Made by a program: the position numbers and the translations under genes. The notes beneath the pieces were generated by a model that did no database searches, was not told the DNA's origin, and was given only the letters and a program-made list of their open reading frames with translations. A DNA stretch of 64,000 bases from Ditylenchus dipsaci. Taxonomy: Eukaryota > Nematoda > Chromadorea > Rhabditida > Anguinidae. Positions 11,401 through 21,879 of this stretch are shown one piece after another. The stretch lies in the NCBI GenBank assembly GCA_004194705.1, contig SADC01000865.1, forward strand, positions 62,001-126,000, given 5' to 3'. Within the stretch, counting starts at the first letter, position 1, and every line of letters begins with the position of its first letter.

Positions 11401-14400
11401 TTTAAAAAACAAAAACTTGGGATAAGCCTTTGTGTCAATACTATCTCTTAACAGCTTTCACACTTCCTTCAAACTGAAAAGAAACATTTAGAGCTATCTT
11501 TTGACTTCAGTTTCTACATATACTAGCTACCTTTATCTCTATATGGTATTTGGCGAGTGTGGTGTACGGCCAGTTAGCGAAGGTTTTTTTCAAAATTTTT
11601 GATATTTTTTGCCAAAAAGTACTCTTTTGTGGAAAACAGTTTTTCTAGGGCCACCCGGTAGCTGAAATTTCCTTAGGAATCCGAATCAAAAAACAGAATT
11701 CCAAAATAACGCGTGGTCGCTGAGATATGACCTAAAGTTGCGTGCTTGTCATTTTTAAATGATGACCATCCAACTTTAGGTCATATCTCAGCGACCACGC
11801 GTTATTTTGAAATTCTGTTTTTCGATTCGGATTCCTAAGGAAATTTCAGCTACTAGGTGGCCCCAGAAAAACTGTTTTCCACAAAAAGAGTACTTTATGG
11901 CAAAAATATCGAAAATTTTGAAAAAAAACCTTCGCTAACTGGCCATCGCTAACTGACCTTCTCGCTAACTGGCCGGTCCCGGCGAGTGTGAGTATGTGTG
12001 TCCTACTTTTTTCATAAATTTTAAATTTGACGTCTTTATAAAAAATGTCTGAAAAATCTCTAAGTTATATTATAGCGCAGAATTTAAGCTATCTTTAAAA
12101 ATAGGTTGCTTGGATATCATTCTATTTTGAGACTTTGAATCGATTTTACGTGACACTGACCCGGAATTCAGGTGAAAATCACCGGTTTTTAACTGACCAT
12201 TAGAAAATTTTCGACAAAAAATTCCATTGGGGTTCAAAATCTGGATTTCTATCCAGGAAATAATATGAATCCCGGTTGGGATTTATCTGTTTCAAATTTT
12301 ACTAAACTTTTACAAATTTTAGATAGTTTTAGAATTTCAGAATTTTCTAGGAAAATTTATCGAAAACTGGATCTATTGTGGGCTAGCGGGATTCGGGCTC
12401 GGATTTCCGAAATCCCAAACCCGGAATGCGAAGATCACGCCTGTTAGCAAGACCCCGTTTATCAAGATATTCTTTATGTGGCTTTTATTACTAAGAAAGA
12501 GTATTTCAATAAAAATAAAAAGATAAACCGATTTCACTTTTTAAACTTTGTGCGAGCGCACAAAATCATCGAGACTGGCTCTCTCCGATTCGAACGGTTG
12601 AAAAAAACTTTCCATTCAGGTTAATGATTAGAGATTTCAAGATAAACTACCGTATTTCCTCTAATAAGACCATATGCTCCAATAAGCCCAAACCCTTACT
12701 TTGATGATCTATATCTCAGTCTAGAGAGAATATTTTGAAGAGCTGTTTTTTGCATTTTCTTAGCTAGCTCTACCGATTCCATTTTTTTGATTTCGAATTT
12801 TCACCCAAAAACTTTGAGATCGACCTAGAATTTTTCTGATTTTTGGGGGTTTGAAAAATAAGCACACGTGTGGTCTTATTAGAGGAAATACGGCATGCCA
12901 CAAATTTTTGAAACGGCTCAAGATCGCCGTGCTTTGAGCTGCGTATATCTTGAGCGTGCTTTCATGCTTCGCTTGCTTCATCAATATTTTGCTCTTGTTA
13001 GTTGATAAGTTTCAAATACAATTTTCGGAAAACTCCACCTTCTTATTTATTTGGGCTTTTCGATAACTGATGGGTCGGAAAATCTTAGTTTCTCAACAAT
13101 TCAATTCTACCTTGAAACCCATCAATTTAAGAAATAATTTTTTGTACATATCACATATATCCGTCTAAAAGACGAAATGGCACGGATGATGGCAATTTGT
13201 TTTTGAATTTTGAACAAAAAAAAACCCCAAAATTGAAGTACCCAAAACTTCGAGAAAAACACTAATGATTACAGGTCTTGATTGAACGTCAAGAAGATGA
13301 TATAACAAACTGGAATTCCTATGTGAGCTGCAGAATATAGAGCACATTATATTAGCACATTATAAAACGAAGGAAGCCGTCTGGAAAGCGTTTTACGGGG
13401 AGGTAAGTATGGCAACACCGCGACGGCACAAGAACCAAAACACAAAATAAATTTTAATGTTAGATCACGAAAAAATATAAAAAATAGTTCGGATCATTTG
13501 TCACCAGAGATGATGAATGGCCTAACCGGAACGGAACACAAACTGTGAAAAAAATTCCGGGACGGGACACCGGGATGGGATGACCAAAGAATTTACTCCG
13601 GAACGGTAATCCGGGCCAAGTAAAATCCCGGACAGGACAATAATTCTCCCGGTCGGGAAGTAAACAGGGGATTTTACAACAAGGATCAGTTTTTATAAGA
13701 AGATACCGTATTTCTTCTAATAGGCGCACCGGTGCACTTATTTTTCGATCTCCCGAAAATTGGAAAATTTGGAATTCGATCTCGAGACGTTTGGGTGGAA
13801 ATAAAAAACCCAAAAAGTGGAATCGGTAAAACTCGTGGGAGTTAAGAAAACGCAATAAAGAGCTTTGCAAAATATTGATTCTCCACCGAGATCCAGACCC
13901 TCAAAGTTGAGGGGGTGCGCTTATTAGAGCGGGTGCTCCTATTAGAGAAATACGGTATGTAAAACTTTTCCACCCAATTTTACGTCAAGGACAGAATCTA
14001 GATATTTTTCGAGTATATTCTCGGTTGACAGCTTTAATATTCACTCAAGATTTGGGAAGTTTCAAATAATGATAAAAACTAAATTAAAATTTGCTAGGAC
14101 TTTTTGATTCCTGAGACGGGACAGATTTTCAAAAATCACACCGGGACAGGACAGCTGGAAAAAAGTTTTTAGGAAAAGTTCTGGGACGGGAATCACTTAT
14201 AAAATCCCTCTTCGGAACGGGAGTCCCGTCCCGCCATTACCTTTATTTGTCACCTTTGGTTGCGCAATTAATAAAAAATGAAGCTACTTAAAAATAAATC
14301 ATTTTTGTAGAGTCAAAAAAACCAACCTGCAGATGCATACAGTGGGTGCCTTGACTACATCCATCGTTTTGTATTTATCTGCCCTGAGACAGAACGCACT

Positions 14401-14927
14401 CATCCAGTCGTGCTGACAGCCACACTCTTTCAGGAAAATAGATGAAGGAGTCTTCCGTACTTCTGCCAGTTTCTGTTCCTTGAGCATGGACTTGAGTAAG
14501 GCTATTGCAGCTGGTGACTGAGCAAATCTGGATCTGCCTGCTGTCCCTCCAGTACTGCCAGAAGAATCCGCGATTGAATAACCTACAAGTGGCATATAAA
14601 CATAAATTTGGAGTTATTTAGAATTCCATATAAATTTTAGAATTCTAATTCGAAAAAAAACTAACCCGCGTCAGAGCACTGGAACTGCGTGAAGCCATCG
14701 GAAGAAAAAGTAGAAGCCGTCGCCGATCCTGTCGGTACATTACAGTACACCAATATCATAATCGAAGCCAATAGACTCCAAAACACGTTTATAAATCTAA
14801 CACCACACCTCCTTCTATAACGGCTGTCTCCAAGGCCAAATTCAATAAGAGTAGTAAGTGGAATACTAGAAAGACCCATCAATTGAGCCAACTGACTGCG
14901 ATCCTCCCTGCGGCATAAATACTCCAC
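8411..14927 (-). CDS. Cysteine-rich single-pass membrane protein, 4 exons
   Basis: Exon model on the minus strand: 14666-14927, 14327-14582, 10000-10204, 8411-8632. All junctions are GT..AG and phases match (1, 2, 0), giving 314 aa. Residues 43-62 (VRFINVFWSLLASIMILVYC) form a signal peptide or anchor. About 15 cysteines lie between residues 75 and 245, in clusters such as ECGCQHDWMSAFC, VCIC, SCSCC and SCICYN. Residues 255-276 (IAFMVGAALFALLFIVCGAVLL) are a clear transmembrane helix followed by a basic stop-transfer stretch (KCNKERRKK) and an acidic tail ending DRDEDGF. The layout predicts a cell-surface protein with a disulphide-rich ectodomain and a short cytoplasmic tail. I do not recognise the family. 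A later start (M17) is possible, and other small exons could lie in the two long introns, which are filled with MITEs. Confidence 0.7.
8633..9999. other. Last intron of the membrane-protein gene
   Basis: Contains the TTAA-flanked MITE at 9337-9534, two copies of AATACTCTTGGTATT near 9748-9780, an imperfect palindrome at about 9890-9970 (GTTCACAATAGTCGAAGTT against its partner), and one copy of the AAATCGACTATGC dispersed repeat near 9208. No further exon is evident. Confidence 0.55.
9337..9534. mobile_element. AAAGGACCAT MITE, copy 1 (TTAA-flanked)
   Basis: A nearly complete palindrome of about 195 bp. The left arm begins TTAAAGGACCATAGTTGTTG and runs through GACACTTCTCTTTCGTCTC to a short centre (TCGCTCGAAATAA), then the right arm mirrors it, ending CAAGTATGGTCTTTCAG. 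TTAA at the left end, and at both ends of the copy at 15.8 kb, suggests a piggyBac-type target. Not coding. The large element at 61.6-63.8 kb uses the same termini. Confidence 0.8.
10760..11008. mobile_element. CCGTATTT-family MITE, copy 3
   Basis: Starts CCGTATTTCCAATCATTAAC with TA outside (10758-10759) and ends TTATTAGAAAAAATAGGG with TA after it. The next bases inward are GC-rich (GCGCCGGCGCG), mirrored by GGCGCG near 10967. The body shows the family order: GGAATCCTAGAAGCGGAAAA, AGGTCAATGTCGATATTTTT, AGCAGAATCGGTAAAGCTCG. Confidence 0.8.
11011..11476. repeat. Palindromic element abutting MITE copy 3
   Basis: Arms of about 190 bp (about 11020-11205 and 11280-11475) are complementary with scattered mismatches; for example GCTTAGCATCATCGATATCA at about 11166 pairs with TGATATTGATGATGCTAATG at about 11319. 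It begins immediately at the right end of the neighbouring MITE. No ORF of interest. Confidence 0.65.
11569..11984. mobile_element. Palindromic element, CCAGTTAGCGAAGG ends
   Basis: Arms at about 11569-11740 and 11770-11944 are nearly perfect complements. The outer ends read GGCCAGTTAGCGAAGG and CCTTCGCTAACTGGCC, and the right side carries two extra tandem copies of TCGCTAACTGRCC up to about 11978. The centre is the pair GCTGAGATATGACCTAAAGT and its complement, a core shared with the 27.7-28.0 kb palindrome. Confidence 0.7.
12650..12893. mobile_element. CCGTATTT-family MITE, copy 4
   Basis: Starts CCGTATTTCCTCTAATAAGA after TA and ends CTTATTAGAGGAAATACGG, followed by CA where TA is expected. 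Body blocks are the family ones but in reverse orientation (CGAGTTTTC and GCTCTACCGATTCC words present as complements). Confidence 0.85.
13515..14239. mobile_element. hAT-like element with GGGACGGGA ends, split by a MITE
   Basis: The left end AATGGCCTAACCGGAACGG and right end CGGGAGTCCCGTCCCGCCATT are imperfect inverted repeats. Several subterminal CCGGGACGGGAC-like words follow on each side (13553-13640 and 14110-14230). No clear target duplication is seen. A CCGTATTT MITE is inserted inside. Assignment to hAT is tentative and based on the style of ends. Confidence 0.5.
13706..13955. mobile_element. CCGTATTT-family MITE, copy 5 (nested)
   Basis: Flanked by TA on both sides (13704-13705, 13956-13957). 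Starts CCGTATTTCTTCTAATAGGC, ends TATTAGAGAAATACGG. Contains GTGGAATCGGTAAAACTCGT and AAGAAAACGCA. It inserted into the surrounding GGGACGGGA element, so it is the younger of the two. Confidence 0.85.
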
Positions 14928-15843
14928 TGGCTACCAAATCCGAAGTGCCAATAGCAATTCTGAAACGATGGTTGTAATTCAATTAATTAAATTTGCTACA
15001 ATTAAACTAATTTGCTGGGTTTCACTGCTAAACCACAGCTAAATCAATGTCACACCAAGCAAAAGGATGTCTTAGAAGTTGGTGGGTTACACAAACTAAT
15101 GCATCCCTCTTTTTATGAATTCCCTATGGATTGGGCGACATCTTCAGTATGTCTCAACAAAAAGTCTGCTTCCAAAACCTTATTTAGTGGAGTTGATGAG
15201 AACTAGGATGGGGAAGAATGATTTGTGCCATGCCTCTTGAGCTCTTTTGTGTGGCTGACTGGTGGCCCGAAGAAAAAGGAGAAGGTTTTTTGAGCAAGTC
15301 TTGTTTTAGGCTCAATTAACCTAATACAAGTGGACATGAAGCTTGGGTATTGCCACTACTACTCAAGTCAAACACAATTAGGCTTGGTGAATACTCCAGC
15401 TAAATTGAAGTCAAGGGTTTTGGTGACTTGTATGGCCTCACAGACTTTTTGTTTTATTTCACATCATATTATTGATACAAAGGTTTGATCATAAAACTAG
15501 TCTCGAGTCAAGGCTTTTGATTATTTACTCTAAAACAATCTCTTCTTGACGTAGAGAAAACCGAGAAGTGATTCCGCCCAACCATTTTAGCAGCTCAAGC
15601 TCAGGACTTGGAGGTTTAATGTAACACGTACATTTTGGATAAAAGGCTAAAAACAGTCAAATATAAAGGATACAGGCTCGAATAATTTTTATAGGATGAT
15701 CTAAAGCGATTTCTGGTATCTTCAAAAAACATTAAAAAGTGTCAAAAAAAATCAATAAACGTTTAAAGACTTCAAACAATTGAACCATCGAGCAGCACGA
15801 CAAAAATCCGGGTTAGGTCGGCTCTCTTTTCAAAGTCACCACC
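14928..15843. other. Upstream region of the membrane-protein gene, no gene seen
   Basis: Mostly non-repetitive sequence with moderate base composition. A 64-codon frame at 15012-15206 (+) has no splice context or family resemblance and is not called. The promoter of the minus-strand gene probably lies just above 14927; no TATA box is obvious. Confidence 0.4.
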
Positions 15844-16043
15844 TTAAAGGACCATACTTGTTGATGGAAATGAGAATTTGGCAAATTCAAATATGCGAGA
15901 GACACTTCTCTTTCGTCTCTTACTCTACTCTTTTGATCGCTCGAAATGACTCCAAAGAGTAAAGTGAGAGACGAAAGAGAAGTGTTCCGCGCGCATTTGA
16001 ATTTGCCAAATTTTCATTTGCATCAACAACTATGGTCCTTTAA
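15844..16043. mobile_element. AAAGGACCAT MITE, copy 2 (TTAA on both sides)
   Basis: TTAAAGGACCATACTTGTTG on the left and CAACAACTATGGTCCTTTAA on the right; the arms are close to complementary around TCGCTCGAAATGA. TTAA at both outer edges gives the clearest evidence of the target site for this family. Confidence 0.85.
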
Positions 16044-16161
16044 GTATGTTTCTCCATCGAATATGACAACTTTAACCAATTTTTTGAGTCTTTTGCCGAA
16101 AATAATTCAGCAGCCTAGTCGCAAATATGGTAAGGATCACGATTTTACCGGTAATTTTTTG

Positions 16162-16285
16162 AAATGACAAAAACTTTGGGCACTATTATAGTTCCCCCAT
16201 ACGGAGTGATCTTGAGTCACTTTTTATAAAGTCCGATTGTCGGGGGAGGGCGGAACTATTATAGTGCCAAGCTTTGACATTAGTA
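16162..16285. mobile_element. Small MITE, GGCACTATTATAGTTCC ends
   Basis: About 35-bp imperfect inverted repeats: AAACTTTGGGCACTATTATA (about 16171) against the complement of TATAGTGCCAAGCTTTGACA (about 16260). The interior is about 50 bp. No coding capacity. Confidence 0.6.
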
Positions 16286-16822
16286 CCCTAGCCTGTCAAT
16301 TTTTTTCACACCACCAGCACCGTGTGGAGTAAAAATGTTAAAGTTACAGTTCATCAAGACTTTTAAAAAAAAGTTTTCACCAAATAAACCTATTTAGAAA
16401 CTCTTTTATTCGACCGAATGAGTGCAGCTTGAATTATATCATTCGCTTATAAAGACTGTAATCAGTGCCGAAATGCACTATTACAAAGTTTTAAATTAAT
16501 TTCGCAACCAATCAAAAAATATGAAACAAACAATATAAATTTTAATGGTGCGATGAACCATACACCTCATTTTCGTGCAAACAATCTTACAATTATATTT
16601 GGCTTGTATGGAGAGTCCTGTGTTAACAAAAAATTTTTGGCGTGATACCGTTATGGGCTTCAGATCGTATTTCAAAAATACGCAGCAAATTTTTTGGTGG
16701 GATCCAGAGCAGAAGCTCCTTTAAGGACCCTATCTCTTCCTTATCATGGCAATTTCAAAGGTTAGAATGCGCACGCGACCACATAGATTTTGTCAATAAT
16801 GTTTCCGAATTATTTTTTGTTT

Positions 16823-17399
16823 GCACCTGAAACGTGCTTAAACAGGTTTTTAGGGCGCGGACGGATATTTCCGACGAAAAACTTTTCCGACCAGTTTTCA
16901 TCATTATACCCACCTCATTGTACATATACATGATAATTGTGCCACTCTTACCGTATCGGCACTTATGTACCTGTCCTCCAAGCTAACTTAACCAAAAAGG
17001 GTACCTAAATGTGCTAAAACCCCACAAAAGATGCAATTTGAATATAGTTTTGTTAACTGGGTCCTAACGCATAAAGAAACTCTGGTTTGCATACATTTTT
17101 ATGCATCCAGAGTCACTTTCGAGTGATTTGTGTCTGAGGTATGTGGGTGTGCGCATCTCAACCCCAAGCAACCGAGCCCCCTGCCCCCCTCCCCCCTCGA
17201 AGGGGGCGCAGGGGCTTGGTTGGTTAGAGATGCGCGCACTCACTTACCTCAGACATAATTCCGAGCAAGACTTTTGATCAAAAATGCATTTAGAGACTAT
17301 TTTTGCCCAGCTCCAGTGACCAAAACAAAGTAAAAGACGTTTCTGGTCGGAAATATCCGTCCGCGCCCTGAAAACGTGTTGTAAGCACGTTTCAGGTGC
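16823..17399. mobile_element. GAGCAAGACTCTTG family, copy 2 with full arms
   Basis: Outer arms GCACCTGAAACGTGCTT (about 16824) and its complement ending at 17399 pair over about 75 bp, including CGGACGGATATTTCCGAC. Inside lies the core hairpin: GTGTGCGCATCTCAAC pairing with GAGATGCGCGCACTC around a loop of C/G runs (17180-17215). The outer arms show what a complete family member looks like. Confidence 0.7.
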
Positions 17400-17599
17400 T
17401 AAAACTTCGAAAAAGATGTTTCTGGCCATTTCTGAGCTATGACATATACTGCAGTGCTGCCAAAATGATTATGAAATCCATCACAGTGACACACCAAAAA
17501 CTAGTAAATTGGCGACATTCCGACTATTGTTGGAGATCCACTGATGCGTCACGTCATATGCACTGTTTTCAAATATTTTGTTTTCTTATTTTTTTACGC

Positions 17600-18135
17600 G
17601 CTTTGTAGCTAAGATTTCGCCATAAAAGGTCCAGAAAAGCAATTTTAATGGGATTGTGGGCTGTATTGGGAGGGGAAGGGAATAAATTCTGGCTCTCTTC
17701 TCTGTTAATGCTGTCATCTCTCGCTTTGGCCTTAGGTATCTTCTCTCTTTTGTTCCTTTTTTTCAGCCCTCGGTTTAATTTTTTACCCTATATGTGGTTT
17801 TCATGGACCAAGCCGATCAGCGGGGTGCACCCTGCGATTCCCACCTAAGCCTAGCACTTTTTGAGTGCTAGCCTAAATTTTTGGATAATGGGTCTCTGGC
17901 CCGGTCTTGTAAAGCGGGGGGAAATGCTCTTCGGTGAAAAAGCAAAGATTTTGAACATAGTTTTGAATACTGGGGCCGTATTACCGAGTAGCGTCAAAAT
18001 CTCAGCTACAAAATGATGCAAAAACGTTTGAGATAGGAAAACAAAATATGTGAAAAAAAGTGTATGTGAAGTGAAGTAGCAGTCGATGTCAAAAAGTAGC
18101 CGTCGAATTACCAACCCCCCCCCCTTAATACAAAA
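17600..18135. repeat. Half of a large palindrome (CATAAAGGGACCAGAAAAGC module)
   Basis: CCATAAAAGGTCCAGAAAAGC followed by TGGGCTGTATTGGGAGGGGA matches the arm modules at 26.43 and 60.07 kb. Further right, GAAGTAGCAGTCGATGTCAA and the C tract at 18117-18123 match the complement of about 59800-59850. The partner arm is absent, so this is a truncated copy. Confidence 0.55.
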
Positions 18136-18151
18136 CTTTCTAGACAGCAAG

Positions 18152-18919
18152 CATACTTGGACACGCAAAAAAGAGCGGCAGCGGCGGCGAGCGGCAGACT
18201 GCCAGAAAAACGGCTGCAGCGGCGGAAAAGCAAGGGAAAAGGAAAAGGAAGGGCCGAAAAGCGGCAGCGGAGGGGAAAAAATAAGAGCGGCAGCGGCTGG
18301 TCAAAAATGAGCGGCGGCGGCAGCGGCGTGTAAAAAATCTTATTTACTGCTTCATTTGAAAAAATTTAACTCTATTTGTTATCGAATTTGTTTAACTTCA
18401 AGTCATCGACAATTTTTATGACAATACACCTGGACACTTAATCAGATGTTTATTTACTGTAATAATGTGAGTAATGCATAAAGAAGAACGGTGGAAATCT
18501 ACATTCGTGTAGGTTCCCAATGCTTCGGGCTCAACATTAAGTGCAAACACAAAATATGCTGCTTGTGGATTCATTCAGGAAGTAACCCCCACACGCTCAC
18601 TACGCTTCACTACTGCCGAAATCAGCCGGATTGCAAAAGAAGCCGTGCACATGTAGCTACAAGGAATGCACAAAGATTTGCGTGAAAGAAATCAATAAAA
18701 AGATAATTTAAGCCTCCTCTTTTGCAATCTAAGTGTTTTGTTATTTTGTAACGTGAAAAATAAAAATAAAAACGAATTTTGAAGGTTCAAACAAGCGGCG
18801 AAGGCAGCGGCGGAGACTAAAAATATAGTGGCGGCGGCAGCGGCGGCTAAAAAATGCAGCGGCGAACGGCGCGGCGAGCGGCGCCGCTCGCCGCTAGCGG
18901 CGCTGCTCGTCCAAGTATG
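18152..18919. mobile_element. hAT-like element with 8-bp target duplication and GGCGGC repeats
   Basis: Terminal inverted repeats CATACTTGGACACGC and its partner GTCCAAGTATG. The 8-bp word ACAGCAAG flanks both sides exactly (18144-18151 and 18920-18927), the signature of hAT transposons. Both subterminal zones (18175-18330, 18795-18900) are dense in GCGGCAGCGGCG-type repeats, in sharp contrast with the AT-rich middle. A 64-codon frame at 18491-18685 has no recognised domain. Non-autonomous. Confidence 0.8.
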
Positions 18920-19189
18920 ACAGCAAGGTAGAATAACTTCGAGCGCGATCAGTTTGTTTCTAATCTGCTTTTTTCTGATTCGACAAAAAAATCATGCGAG
19001 AGATAAGGTCTCATTAATCAAAGTTTAGAGCCAAAATCGAAAAGATTTGATTTAGTGCTGGAAACAAATCTTTTGATCAAAAAAGTAATTTTTTGACGCC
19101 GAAGTCAAAAACTATACAGAATGGGTCTGTAAACCTAAATAATTTGAAAGTTTTCTTCTTTCAAAAAAGTGTATTTTAGAGGAAGTGAA

Positions 19190-19650
19190 AGACTATTGTA
19201 AGCAATGTCCAGTGCCCATATAGAGATCACTAGCGCCAGCCTACTGCCCAGTCATCCAGCACAACAAAAGGCAAGGCCAATCACATCCGCCAATTATGTA
19301 GTGCTGCCTGAGTGTGAATGACTAATGCATTGTGGTGGTTGTTGTGTTTGAAATGGATGCCCCCATGGACAGGGGTGTTGCATCTGTGAAAGACTATAAT
19401 TGCCCTATTTACCCTCACACAACCACACCCCTCCCTTTTAACACACACATAGCTAACTAATCTATTATGGAAAGCAGGCAAGTTGAAAAAGAAAAAAATC
19501 AGCTAGCCAAACAAAGCTGGTCCAACAATTGGAAAACCAAAAGCGAGAAACTATTGATTCTATAATCCACTTAAACCAACCACACTCACTGCAAAAAAAA
19601 CATACACACCTTTTGATGTTTTTGCATTTTTCGTGTGAAAAAAACATTAA
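19190..19650. other. Non-repetitive island, possible regulatory DNA
   Basis: Balanced base composition with many CACA/TGTG words and no internal inverted repeats, standing out between transposons. It includes CCAATTATGTAG and GACTAATGCATTG words. No long coding frame with splice context. A regulatory role is only a guess. Confidence 0.3.
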
Positions 19651-19752
19651 TAGGGTGCATCAAAAAATGCGAACACTTTTAAACAGCCATAACTTTTTTC
19701 TAGGCGCTTCTTTTTGACAATCTCTTTTCACAGATCGATTAAAAAAACATAT

Positions 19753-20690
19753 ATTAGGTTGTAACATAAGTTCCCAGCGTTTTTTTGGAATTTCAAAATT
19801 TTATTGGTGTTTGATAAAAGAAACATACATCAACAGTTGCATATCATTCAGTAATGTAGTCTCCATCGTTATTTACCACTTCCTTCCATTTTTCCGGCAA
19901 TTTGTCGTTTCCCTTCCGCCAAAAGTCACCAGGTCGAGAGTCGAACCAATCTTGAAGCCAATCTTCGAGTTCCTCATTATTTTCAAACGTAACTCCGCGC
20001 AAATCATTGGAAAGGCATAAAGACACCATTTTTCGTCTCCAGTTACAATTCGGTACAAAAATCGCTGCTTGTGGCCATGTGTTCCTTGGTGACGAGCAAG
20101 GTGCTGAGCAGCGGCAGTAAGTCTCTTTTCCTTTTGCTTTTCCGTAAGCTCGTGGGGGACCCAAGCTCCAAGCCTTTGCACTTTTCCCATAGCCGCAAGG
20201 TGACGGGAAATGGTCATTGCATTGCTGTCCATCTTCTCAGCCAATTCCCGAGTTGTTTGACGGCCATCCTCCTTCAAAAGAGACTCCAGACGGTCCTCAT
20301 CAAACTCGACTGGACGGCCGGAGCGGGAAGCGTCTTCAAGGTCAAAGATGCCCTTTTTGAATTTGGCAAACCATTCACGGGCAGTGCTTTCGCCAATAGC
20401 AGCCTCTCCGTACACAGCGCAAATGTCCCGAGCAGCTTGTGCAGCTTTTTGGCCTCGATTGAAAGCAAAAAGAAGAAGGTGTCGAAAATGTGATTTTTTG
20501 TCAACTTGACAATCCATTTCAATTGCCTATAACTGATTAAAAATTAAAGCACACAAGGGTAAATTATAGCGCGTATGAAAGAGCAAATACAGGGCTTCAT
20601 TTTGGTAAATAACATGGCACAAGGCCAGCAATCATTCGTGTCAGGAGATACCGTCAAATAAAAACGCTGGGAACTTATGTTACAACCTAA
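19753..20690 (-). mobile_element. mariner element, internally deleted
   Basis: Perfect 31-bp terminal inverted repeats (TTAGGTTGTAACATAAGTTC and onward) flanked by the TA target (19751-19752, 20691-20692). Length is 938 bp, against roughly 1.3 kb for intact mariners. The transposase gene runs on the minus strand with its middle missing. The intact, identical ends suggest the copy could still be moved by transposase from elsewhere. Confidence 0.9.
19844..20517 (-). pseudogene. mariner transposase, internal deletion and frameshift
   Basis: The start at 20517 gives MDCQVDKKSHFRHLLLFAFN and the typical mariner N-terminus: paired helix-turn-helix motifs, SGRPVEFDEDRLESLL, the linker WVPHELTEKQKEKR, and the first catalytic aspartate in VTGDEKW. 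Right after this (about 20020) the reading jumps in another frame to the mariner C-terminus (NEELEDWLQDWF, then FWRKGNDKLPEKWKEVV, stop about 19844). The second and third catalytic acidic residues and about 120 residues between are deleted, so no active enzyme can be made. The N-terminal DNA-binding part (about 160 aa) could still be expressed and might act as a competitor for the terminal repeats. Confidence 0.85.
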
Positions 20691-20699
20691 TATAACTTT

Positions 20700-21870
20700 T
20701 TGACATAGAATGTTCAAAACACGATTTTTGCTTGATCTCCCCTGTGGTTTGGGCATAACCAGGGCTGCCATCTCAAAATTTTGGACAGCAAGAAAAATGA
20801 AGAGAACAGGCAGTTATAAAGCGCGAAAAATGCTTCCTCCCCCTGTGGTTTTTTAAAAGTTTGTGAACGAAAGTGCCCAGTAAATTTTAAGTTTAATTAG
20901 GGAATTTTTTCTGCGTTTTTTGCGAATATTGCGATATTTTTTTGCTATATTGATTATATTTCAAGGAAAAATCGGTGTAATTAGTCCATAAGTGGTTGTC
21001 GAAAATCGCGATAGTTTGAATTTACATTTATTCACACTGAAAAATGGCTAAAATCGAAAAGGGAAATATTTTCTGACTGCCTGTATTCATCATTTTGTCG
21101 CTGTCCGCCGATAATATCAAAATTTCACACACTTAACCGACCATAGCAAATATTTTTTATATAGGTCTTGAAATCACATGGAAAAGACAGCTTGGGTGGT
21201 TTCCTTGTCAGAAAGCTATATAAGACAGAAAGCAATTTTCAAGCACGGCTATCAATTTAAATTGTACCCCATAGTTGTTGTCAACACTAGAAAGGCGGAG
21301 TGTGCTAAACTATGCGTTTTGTGCAGAACGATGCCTGAAAAAATGCAAAAAAAAACGGCTTCGAACTTGTAAAATACCATTTGAAAACAGGTAATTTTCA
21401 CCTATTCCCAATCATATGAAATTTGAGAAAGATTTGAATGGTGATTGCTTGAATCAATACGCCACCTAATATGTAAAATCTCAAAATGTAGTCGCAATCA
21501 GGGCTATCCTAACAAACTTCTAGCAGAGTAATCACAATTCCACAGAGAGTTATTGATTTTCTATATTTAAGCTCGTGATTACATAAATAATGCGATGACT
21601 ACAGTGCGTTTCATAATGATACGACACCCCTATTTTTTTTTACCAAAAACATTATTTTTTTGTTCAATTTGTTTATATTTTTCAACTAGCATGTGGAAAA
21701 CCGCAGAAAATTGCATTCCACTCCAAAAACCGTGTTTTTCTCGAACAGAAAAAATTTTTCCCGAAATGGCGAAAAATCAGCGTTTTATAATAATAATAAT
21801 ACGACATTTTCGTGAAAACACGTTTATTGGTCCTATAGCATAACCATGCGCATCAAAAACAGATTTACAA
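20700..21870. other. AT-rich non-coding stretch with two LCVLC frames
   Basis: Short open frames only. One at 21178-21372 (+) encodes CAKLCVLCRTMPEKMQ; a frame at 43331-43555 (+) ends NELCVLCSIPR, and both contain CTATGCGTTTTGTGCAG in the DNA. The shared word suggests two decayed copies of one repeat rather than a gene. Confidence 0.4.
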
Positions 21871-21879
21871 TGTAAGCCC

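Larger units (their letters stand above)
10205..14326. other. Second intron of the membrane-protein gene, nest of elements
   Basis: This 4.1-kb intron holds at least six inverted-repeat elements, listed separately: the MITE at 10760, the palindrome at 11011, the palindrome at 11569, the MITE at 12650, and the hAT-like element at 13515 with its own nested MITE. The remaining parts (10230-10750, 11950-12640, 12900-13500) are AT-rich, with no gene seen. Confidence 0.6.
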
